This document shows, in pieces, positions 56,210 through 64,000 of a stretch of DNA of 64,000 nucleotides (position 1 is the first letter of the stretch; every line of letters begins with the position of its first letter). The stretch lies in contig NC_039358.1 of assembly GCF_003573695.1 (NCBI RefSeq), forward strand, positions 233,443,560 to 233,507,559. Reading direction: 5' to 3'. The DNA comes from Papaver somniferum (lineage: Eukaryota; Streptophyta; Magnoliopsida; Ranunculales; Papaveraceae). Position numbers and translations under genes: made by a program. Below the pieces are notes generated by a model that searched no databases, had not been told where the DNA came from, and worked only from the letters and a program-made list of their open reading frames with translations.

Positions 56210-56708
56210 GAAGAGTGAAGAGAAGACACCACGGCTAGCTACTCCCTACACTTACGATAAGGATTGCACTATTGCGAAAGCTTGGTTAACACTAAAAGAA
56301 CACTTTGAAGATCTAGGAAATGACATTGATCAAACATCCAAAGCTTGGTGGAACCGTGTTTTCATCATTTTCGTGGTGTTAGACGGAAATTGTAACTCAA
56401 GGACTTTGAAACTCGTTAAAGAAAGGTTCGATGATATATTTGAAGAATGCCAAGCTTTCAAAAAAAAGAATTGAAAGCGTTGACGGAAGCCGAACCCAAT
56501 ATGTTGGGTGTTAGAAGAGTAAGTATTCCAACACATACATATCTACGCAATCCAAAGTTTTGAACGATACTAACTTATTTATGTTTTGCGTTTTCAGTTG
56601 CGTATGGCGTATGCTCGATATGAGACTATCCGTGGGAAAAAGTTTGAGATCGAAGATTTCTACCGTATATTGGAAGGCACTACCTTTAATTACAACCTTT
56701 TTGGTTAA
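56210..56708 (+). pseudogene. Myb/SANT-like (NAM-associated type) gene, copy C
   Basis: Same layout as copies A and B: TYDKDCTIAKAWLTLKEHF, DQTSKAWWNRVFIIFVVLDG, KLVKERFDDIFEECQAFKK. An expanded A run at about 56,460 then breaks the frame. The exon 1 donor is AGA|GTAAGT at 56,518. Exon 2 from 56,598 encodes LRMAYARYETIRGKKFEIED then FYRILEG. The position of the start codon has no ATG. It lies between two blocks of GAGTCGTC words. Confidence 0.6.
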
Positions 56709-57731
56709 GTGTTTAAATGCACCGTTATTATATATTGTTTTTCATTTCCTTCAATGCAACGCTATGCAAGATGTATACCTTTTACGATTCAATGAAATCA
56801 AAAATTATAAAAAAGAAAAACTGTGATAAGGTCGTCATTGAGTATGACTACATATATGACGACTCTAAGGTATATTTAAAATGGTTGGTTAGGGTCGTCA
56901 TTGAGTATGAATACACAAATGATGACCTTGAGAGTACGGAGAGTTTTTGGTTTTAGAGTCGTTTGGGTATATACAAAACAAACTAACGACTCTAAGTAAC
57001 CTAGCTGCTAGCTGGAGTCGTCAATGTTTATCACACCACCCTGATGATTTTTCATAACTTGGAAAAGTTGAAGATTTGCGTCGTCGTTGGTGGTTTTAAC
57101 AAAATAACGACTTCATAGAGTCTTTTGGGTGTACAACCCCGACAATAACGACTCTTACACTGAGTTGTTCCATAGTGGGGATGATTCGACCATTTGGAGC
57201 AGCAAACAGACAAATCGAAGGGTATAAAAGGTTTACCTGATTGTTTTGAGCTTCGGGTTCCTCATTTTGAGGGTTGGTTCCTTCATTTTGAGCAGTGTGA
57301 CATTTGCACTATTATTCATGGTTGATCCTCTACTAACATGTCTTCATCATACATCCAATCCAAATGGGAATATAAGATAATCATACCATCAACACAATCA
57401 TGTTTGTTATTTGAACCTTCACCAACATCATTTCCTCCACTTGAATCACTCATTTATAAAAACCTTAAGTTTTCCCCAAAAAACTCCTCTTCTTCTTCAC
57501 AACACACAAAAAACACAACTTCCCCCCAAAAAAAAAAAAATTAATTCTTAAATTTGATTTTAACCTAACCAACTAATTAATTTAACTTATCTAATTATTA
57601 GGACTAATCATTTATGGGTAGTTTAGTCATCAAAATAAAATTTGGATAAGGGATCACCAAATTTAAGTTTGGGTGACTTTTTTTGCCCTGAAGTGGGAGG
57701 ACCTATTATTTTTTGGGGCTCCCAATTAAGG

Positions 57732-58213
57732 GGTGATATTGATTCAAGGGCTTTACATACATCAATTTATTTCAACATTGATTTTGTTGTTTTGTCTCTT
57801 TTGCATGTATAATCTTTGGACGGACTACCGTATCGAAACGAAAGTGTGGCTTACCGACTATGAAGCGGTGATGCAAGGCTTTACGCTTTGAAACATATTC
57901 TGTGCATGGGCACTACAAGTCTTCATCGGTTTGTTACGACTTACAACAAAACACTATGGAATATGGATCATGTAAGTCTTTATTTTTTTTATTTTTTTTT
58001 CACCTATAGTATTATTAAATTGTTCATAACTATTTTGTTTACTATGCCATTCTCTTTCTATGGATATCATGATGTATTTTTTTGGGGATGGATTTTATAT
58101 ATTTTCGGAACCCCGACTAAAATACGATTTTGGTTATTCTCGAAGATTTCTTTTGCTCAACTAAAATCCATTGGTTAATCCATGGATTTATTTATGAGCT
58201 GCGGGCAATACAT
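57732..58213. other. Intergenic, no gene seen
   Basis: AT-rich spacer between two TIR elements. The 96-codon frame at 57,888 is T-rich and matches nothing known. Confidence 0.45.
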
Positions 58214-59351
58214 TTTAGAATACGCAATTGGGGATATGGAAACTAATTGGGGGATAGAGGAAAAGGACAAATATTAAATCAGGGTCACCCCTTATCTAAG
58301 TAGTTTTTAAAATCCTAATCTACCCCTCACTAATCAGGTTTAGTGGTTAATAATAATTAATAAAAATCTTAAGTATTTGTTAAATGATTAGTGTGTATTT
58401 GTATTTGTATTTGGGTGAGTGAGATGAGAGTAGAAAGGTGGAAAAAAAATTGAGAGGGAACTTTTTTTTGGTGAATGTGGAGGATGATTGTGAAGAGAGA
58501 ATTGTTGCTAAGAGGTTGAATTTTTTGTTCTTTGAATCCACCATTGTTGCAGCTGAAATAGCTCGGTGCCGGCATTGTATTCAACTGTAAAAACCATGCC
58601 GGCATTTGTGGAAATTTTCATAAATGTTTGCCACTATCCGGGAGGTCCGGGGGGGCGCAACCAGAAAAACAAACTTTTATGGTTTTGATCTTGAAAACAT
58701 ATTTTTTTGGTTTTAATCCGTCCACTGCCGGCACAGTCAGTTAATTCTCGAGCATGTCGGTACCTATGCCGGCATAGTATGTTGCTTAAATTTCTATGCC
58801 GGCACATGATGAAAAGTATCCAGAAAATTGATTTTTGTTTTCACTTGACTACCGACATTGGTAGGATGTTCTCGAGCATGCCGGCATTTAGTTCCGGCAT
58901 TGAATTCATCAATTCCGGCATGGTCTTCATCACTTCCGGCGATGTAAAAAATATATTTCCGACATGGTCTTCATCACTTCCGGCATGGTATTCATCGCTT
59001 CCGGCGTGGTCTTCATCACTTCCGATATGACCTTCATCATTTTCGGCGTGGTCTTCATTACTTCCGAATGTGAAAAATAAATCGTTTTCAAAGTGAGGAG
59101 CCGACAGAGAAGGAGAAGAGAATTTGAAAGGGAGTGGGGAAAATATAGAATTTGAAAGGGAATGGGAAACATTTGGGTTTCAAAGCTTTAACCCTAAAAG
59201 AGACTAATGAGAAGTGAAGATGGAAATGGGGGATATGATTTTGTTTTTTGTTTTTCATTTTGAGGGAAGGGTACTTAGCAGACACTATTGGTTGGGGGAA
59301 GTAATTCATATCCCCCAATTAGTTTTCATATCCCCAATTACGCGTTCTAAC
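58214..59351. mobile_element. TIR element with TGCCGGCAT words
   Basis: TIRs of about 45 bp, nearly identical: left ACGCAATTGGGGATATGG ... AATTGGGGGATA (58,221-58,255), right its complement (59,308-59,345). The AATTGGGGATA motif occurs twice in each. The interior (58,560-59,060) has about 16 TTCCGGCATGG / TGCCGGCAT words, many in tandem with CTTCATCACTTCC. Non-coding. Target duplication unclear. Confidence 0.65.
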
Positions 59352-60190
59352 TATACCATTTAAGTTGATTTTCTGTTCTTCTCTAATCTTTTCTCTAGAG
59401 AAGAATAAAAAACAAAATCCATCGAAATATGGTTTACAGTTTCTATTCCCATAATGAAAACTGTAAGCATCATAAAAAAATTGGTATTGTCGCAATTTGA
59501 TTACCTTCACAGTAATTATTCACATGCATGGTTGAAAAACCTACGTCCATTATACGAAGATCATGTGATCAATGATTTCTATTTTTCTTTTTTCTAAGAA
59601 ACCATCCGTAAGTTGACTAAGCAATATTGAAAACGACAATATTTTTTTTTAATGTCGACACAATTTTGTTAATTGTACAAAGGATAATTTTGTTGGTTTT
59701 CCCCCATCAATTCTCCCTAACGAGATATAAAATTTGGAATCCTAAGAACTTTTAGCCAATATTGGTTATTGATTTCTGCTCTTTCAAATGGTCTGGTCTC
59801 AATTTTTTTTTTTTCTTTGTTTTTTCATTATAATCTTTTTTTTTTTTTTTTTGTATCTCAATCACTCTAATTCACCCTAGCATTGGTAACAACTTGAATC
59901 GTGAGCCCCACCTAATCACTTATAGAAACATAGTTTAAAAAAAATAAAAAATAAAAATAGAAGTGAAAAGGACTCAACGAGATATGGTGAAACTATCATG
60001 TTATTTCTAACACCTGAGCTTTGTGCTTTTATGAATAGACTCTTTAGATCTTTCCATCTAATCAGATTGGTTCCTCAACTCCTACAATCAAAATGCTTCC
60101 ATCCACTTAGATTAGTTAGTGCAATCCTCAATAGGCATAAATTTCTAGGTTCTGGAGTTTATTTATTCATACTGCAACTAAAAAGTTTCT
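59352..60190. other. Intergenic, no gene seen
   Basis: AT-rich with T runs at 59,805 and 59,838-59,852. Confidence 0.5.
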
Positions 60191-61390
60191 CCCATACCCC
60201 CAAACTTAAATCTAACATTGTCCTCAATGTTCTAAAGATGAAATTAAAAGCATGAACAAGGAGAAACTGTTACCATTTGAAGCAAAAGAGATAAGGAAAG
60301 ATATTACCGTGTTGCATGAATGTTGGGTTACCTCCCAAGAAGTGCTAAGTTTAAAGTCTTCGGCCAGACTAAGAAAGAATTAGTCACCTCATAGAATCAT
60401 AAAGTAATAGCCGAAATTTCTGTGGGTCATCAAAACCAAATAGAGCTATCACGAGTAAAAGGAATCTCCCGTACCAGACGGGCGATGAACCGTTGAAGTC
60501 GACTCAGGCCACCGACTCCGATGTCAGTGTACGAACCCGAGGGGCCGAGACAGTATCGTAATTGTCGTTCTTCCCTGCAAACAATTGATATTTAATTTTG
60601 ACCCTTCCTTAGGGTTTAAAAATAATGTCCAAGAATGTCCAAAAAGTCCAAAAATAAAAATGTCCCAAAAAGGAAAAGAAAAATTACAAAAATAATACCC
60701 TATTTACAGTTTCTAAATATAAAACAAAATAACTATATACAAAATATTCTTCTTCACTCCTTTCGGATTCCTCTTTTCTTTCCTTCTTTGGCGATGCTTT
60801 CCTTTTACAGCACTTTTTCTTTCCTTGTAGCTTCGCTCGAAATCTGAAAAGAATCAAAAAATACCAAAGGCGTAAAAGAGAACAAAAATTCTAAAAGAAA
60901 TAAAATAAATCTAAAACCTAAAACCTAATACAAATCCGCATCGGCGGCGCCAAAAATGATGTAGTTTTTAAGTGGTAGTAAAGTTCGTTCAACTCAGACT
61001 TGATAAGATTGGGTTATAAACATAAAATAAAAATAGAAAATATATATACAAAAGGTTTGTCACAATATCGAGTGAGACTGAGACTCAGGATTCCACCAAA
61101 TTCCATTCATGCGAATCAAATAATAATTCCAATCAATTATAGATCAAATAATATAAATATGGACTCTTGTTCTTTGCCAAAAATAGATTTTTGAAAAGTA
61201 ATGATTGTAAATCAAAAGCATGATGTATCAAAAATACATAGACCAAGCATACACCATCAAACGAAATCATACTCATTCAATAAAAATCATAAGTCGATTA
61301 AAAATCAATGCAAATAGTCATAAAAGAATTATTAGAATTACCACATGCGTGAAATAGGGCTTCCTGTGGGGTTTAGCTCCTCATGTTAAT
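60191..61390 (-). mobile_element. Ty3/gypsy remnant: polypurine box, 3' internal region, primer site
   Basis: On the minus strand a primer-binding site lies at 60952-60936 (TGGCGCCGCCGATGCGG), preceded by LTR-like text (61,390-60,953, with ACTTTACTACCACTTAAAAA). A short non-coding internal region follows (60,935-60,240, including the phrase GGGAGGTAACCC), then a TTGAGGACAATGTTAGA...GTTTGGGGGTATGGG box (60,235-60,191) like the one before the Athila LTR. No gag or pol. A downstream LTR is not seen, so it is either a non-autonomous element or a deletion product. Confidence 0.5.
60936..60952 (-). other. Primer-binding site of the gypsy remnant
   Basis: TGGCGCCGCCGATGCGG on the minus strand, with the leading TGG expected for a tRNA CCA end. 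Confidence 0.55.
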
Positions 61391-61643
61391 CACTTGCTCA
61401 AAATACATGTTTGTTGCTCAAAAAGTTGATTAAAAGAGTGAAAATAATAAAATCAGTGATTCTGCGACCCATAGAAGGCGTCCAGATAAGAACGATAGAA
61501 AATAAGTGCGTCTGTTGCTGTTGTTTTAAGACTGACAGGCGTCTGTGCTTGTCTCAGTTGAAGAACGACTGTCTGTGGAAGTCTGTTCTTCGTGTAGCAG
61601 CAGCAGCAGCAGAGACGGGCCTCCTGTAATCTCTGATTCTCGC

Positions 61644-64000
61644 TAGGGCTGCACAAGACCCGGTCCATTTTACCTGTACCGACCCGGAACCGGAAAAACC
61701 GGACTCGTACCGAACCGGAACCGGAGTAGATGGGACAGGTACCGGTTCTTAAAACTGAGAACCGGAGTAGGCCGGTACTGGTACTGGTTCTGGGGTGAGT
61801 CCCGACCTGTCCCGGCCCATATGTCCCGGTTAATTGTAGTCGTAGATTTTTTTGGGGATCTTACATCCTGACCGTCCGTCATAGGTATAAGTTATCTCTA
61901 ATTCTATCGACTTTCATTTCAGTTTTCTTTTTTTTTTCTTCCCTGAAGAGCAGCAGTCGTTCACTCGTTCTTCACAACCATTCATGATTCACCAGTGACC
62001 AGTCACCACCTTCATCGATTCGTTAAGGTATAAACTTGGATACTTGCTCTTCTTCTTCTTCTTAGATTTGTAAGTTACTTGTAACTCTCATGGGATTTGA
62101 AATCGATTATGGAATAAACTAGGGTTTGAAACTTTGAATCGTGTAATACTGGATTTGAAATCGATTTAAACTAGGAGTAACAATTGTTTTGTTACTATTA
62201 AGAATCTAAGATTGAAATAGGGTTTGATTTGAAATTGAATTAGGGTTTGATTTGAGATTGAATTAGGGTTTTTATTTTGTGTTGACTGATTTATGTGATT
62301 CCGTGTATACCCATGTTGAGATTTGATAAGCAGTAGACAACTAGACATGGATATATGTTAGTTTTTGTTTTTATCAATTCCATTCCCAAAATCTGTGATG
62401 TTGAGTTGAGTTATTGTATAGTTAAAAACTTAAAATTACTTAAGCTAATTGTGTTCAGTGTCTCTGTTTCTGCCTAGTTTAATTGAGTGTCCTGGTAGTT
62501 ACAAGATTTGAAGCTAGTGAAATGTTATTGGTGGGTGATTTTTCGTGTAGTTGTATTTGTTATTGGTGAATCCATGTAAAAAAGTTCATGGATTAATTTT
62601 GTTAGTTCTGTTTAATTGTTTTCATTGAAATTATGCAATTGTGTATTTAGTATGCAATTGTGTGTTGTCGTTTTTAATTGTTTTCATTGAAAGTCAGATA
62701 TGATGTTTTGATGTAGTTGTATGTGGTTAATTTTGTTAGTTCTGTTTACTTACTGCATATAATGTTCTTTACTTCTCTTGCAGGCCTTTGAGGTGCTAAA
62801 TGGGGAAGCGCAAAGCACCAGATGATTCCAGCAATAGCATTGTTGCTGTTCCTACACCAATGTTTCTCTCTTGTGAAGTGTCTAAAGGTATTCTTCGATG
62901 CTACTGTCAACTTTTCTGCATCTATACAAGTCACTACTCATATGTTCTTATGGCAATTGTTACTCATCAATGAACAATTAGTAGAATTTAGAAACAATGT
63001 AGCATCAGATCCTTTTATTGCTCGTATGTCTCGTCTAATGTGTGCTAAGTACCATAAGTATTGGGGTGTGTATGAATCAATGAATTCTGTAATGTTTATT
63101 GCTCATCTGTTAGATCCAAGAGAGAAACAAAAGGGTTTGGAATTTACTCTTAATTGTTTGTATGAGAATAATACATGGGAGGTTCAAAGAGTTATGAGAA
63201 AGGTGAAATTAGAATTTGAGGAACTCTTTGAAGATTATAAGTCCTTGTATTCAGTTCATGAGGAGGGGTCAAGTAGTGATACTGTTGCTTATCCAGTTAG
63301 TGTGCAATCTGTTGGTCTGTTTTCTAGAAATCAATCAAGGAGGAAACAACATTGGGACACCCCAAGTTGTGTTGAAGAGGCAAGAACAACTGAGCTCGAC
63401 AGGTATTTGACAGATGTGATTGAAGGTGGAATGCGTGAAATAGGTCAACCTGACCATTTTGACATATTGGCTTGGTGCCAGGCTAATGCAAGCATGTATA
63501 AGATACTTTCATACATGGAAAGAGATATATTAGCCATGCATGTGTCTTCAGTGGCCTCTGAATCAGCTTTTAGCACCGGGAAGCGCGTGCTGACTCCATG
63601 GAGAGCTTCTATGTCTACAAGGACAGTCGAAGCATTGCTCTGTACACAAAGCTTTCTTTAAAAGCCCATTGCTCTTGATCTTCTATGTGACTATATACCT
63701 GATGATGCTGTTGAAGATGAGGCAGGTAATATATTAGGTTTTCTTCTATTTAATAGAACTTACTTTTCAAGTTTTCTTGTATTGCTTGCTTACTTTCTTG
63801 TTTTACTTTTTTGTTCCATGTTGCAGCCATATGGGATTCTCTGCTAAAAGAAGCTTGATGTAAACTCCGTGTCAGTGACTCAGTGCAGCCAGTGCCAATT
63901 GTTCGAGAAGTCCCCCATCCTTTGCAAGGATTTCTTTTCATTTCTTGTCGCAGACTTATGGAAATGTTGTTTTTAGTACTATGTTTTAAAATTTTAATGT
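61644..64000 (+). mobile_element. hAT element (Ac/Tip100-like), 5' end to beyond window
   Basis: Starts TAGGGCTGCACAAGACCCGG at 61,644, a typical plant hAT terminus. It is followed by 150 bp dense in CCGGAACCGG-type words (subterminal motifs), an untranslated first exon ending CGTTAAG|GTATAA at 62,027, an intron to TTGCAG at 62,783, then the transposase. The right terminus lies outside the window, so the target duplication cannot be tested. Confidence 0.8.
62800..63858 (+). pseudogene. hAT transposase, internally deleted
   Basis: The first ATG gives MGKRKAPDDSSNSIVAVPTP, the usual charged start of BED-type hAT transposases. At about 62,860 the sequence jumps to the middle of the catalytic domain in another frame (SLVKCLKVFFDATVNFSAS), so the BED zinc finger and the first catalytic residues are gone. 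The remaining catalytic part and the C-terminal dimerisation domain are well kept: ELDRYLTDVIEGGM, FDILAWCQANASMYKILSYM, VSSVASESAFSTGKRVLTPW. A one-base change near 63,657 creates a stop. The last intron (63,726-63,826) and final exon (IWDSLLKEA) are still recognisable. Confidence 0.85.

Larger units (their letters stand above)
54740..57180. repeat. Dispersed GAGTCGTC / GACGACTC words
   Basis: Blocks at 54,780-55,140, 55,915-56,100 and 56,825-57,175, with outliers at 52,705-52,900 in the PMD gene intron. Both orientations are mixed, often followed by AA or AT. Confidence 0.85.
52153..57731. mobile_element. TIR element carrying PMD and Myb/SANT-like genes, with ACGACTC words
   Basis: The left end TTAACTGGGGGCCCCATAAA and the right end reverse complement TTAATTGGGAGCCCCAAAAA share about 30 positions. 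Inside lie a PMD pseudogene (52,465-54,402) and two Myb/SANT-like pseudogenes (55,331-56,708). Spacers are filled with some 30 GAGTCGTC / GACGACTC-type words. PMD genes are known passengers of plant MULE and gypsy elements; no transposase domain is seen here. Target duplication not found. The element could equally be two nested elements. Confidence 0.55.

Noticed and set aside
55331..56708. Reading the Myb/SANT-like copies as glutathione S-transferases
   Set aside because: Databases often label this family 'glutathione S-transferase T3-like', but no GST fold residues are visible.
52153..57731. Calling the PMD-bearing element a Mutator (MULE) element
   Set aside because: PMD genes do travel in MULEs, but no MuDR transposase domain and no 9-bp target duplication could be found.
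57888..58178. 96-codon plus-strand frame with hydrophobic stretches
   Set aside because: T-rich intergenic sequence; Phe/Tyr/Ile richness follows base composition and no family is recognised.

Overview
This is nuclear DNA from a flowering plant, most likely a eudicot. The evidence is P-class pentatricopeptide repeat (PPR) genes, multicopy SKP1-like and F-box genes, GT-AG introns, and plant-specific transposable-element lineages (Athila and Tat Ty3/gypsy, L1-type LINE, CACTA, hAT, plant-mobile-domain elements). Some families resemble what is seen in poppy-type (Ranunculales) genomes, but the genus cannot be proven from this window. Host genes are a small minority; most of the 64 kb is nested transposons and their relics.

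Layout. 1-1.63 kb: 3' part of an L1-type LINE. 1.63-3.92 kb: non-coding repetitive DNA. 3.92-11.34 kb: a minus-strand Athila-type gypsy element with two near-identical LTRs but a frameshifted, internally deleted gag-pol. 11.34-17.9 kb: a gene cluster with a SKP1-like relic (-), a Rf-like PPR pseudogene (+), a second SKP1-like pseudogene (-) and an apparently intact two-exon RRM-like gene (+). A 5'-truncated LINE sits in this cluster with a 12-bp target duplication. 17.9-19.8 kb: an F-box pseudogene (-) split by a hAT MITE. 19.8-21.6 kb: non-coding DNA rich in short palindromic words. 21.6-35.6 kb: a minus-strand Tat-type gypsy relic carrying an oppositely oriented multi-exon gene, which is itself split by a 5.46-kb CACTA element (24,504-29,960). 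35.6-43.3 kb: a second, plus-strand Tat-type element. 43.3-48.3 kb: a second copy of the gene cluster, with a 5'-truncated PPR pseudogene, an RRM-like gene fragment and an open SKP1-like gene. 49.4-59.4 kb: a series of terminal-inverted-repeat (TIR) elements. The largest, about 5.6 kb, carries a plant-mobile-domain (PMD) pseudogene and two Myb/SANT-like pseudogenes. 60.2-61.4 kb: gypsy remnant. 61.6 kb to the end: a hAT element with an internally deleted transposase.

How it fits together. The PPR, SKP1-like and RRM-like genes belong to a segmental duplication whose two copies (about 11.5-17.8 kb and 43.3-48.3 kb) were pushed apart by about 25 kb of inserted retrotransposons. Of these host genes only the RRM-like gene (16,690-17,609) and the SKP1-like gene (47,788-48,279) remain open.

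The most unusual observations are four. (1) A TE-borne PMD gene has a predicted N-terminus that copies the histone H3 tail. (2) A set of TIR elements shares a TIR design, but each carries many inverted copies of its own private CG-containing word. (3) A Tat LTR carries an array of TGACGTGGC-type (bZIP-like) motifs upstream of its TATA box. (4) A Tat element carries an antisense gene that is still open apart from one stop codon, the CACTA insertion and a possible frameshift. All functional statements are by eye, from motif recognition; no database search was run.
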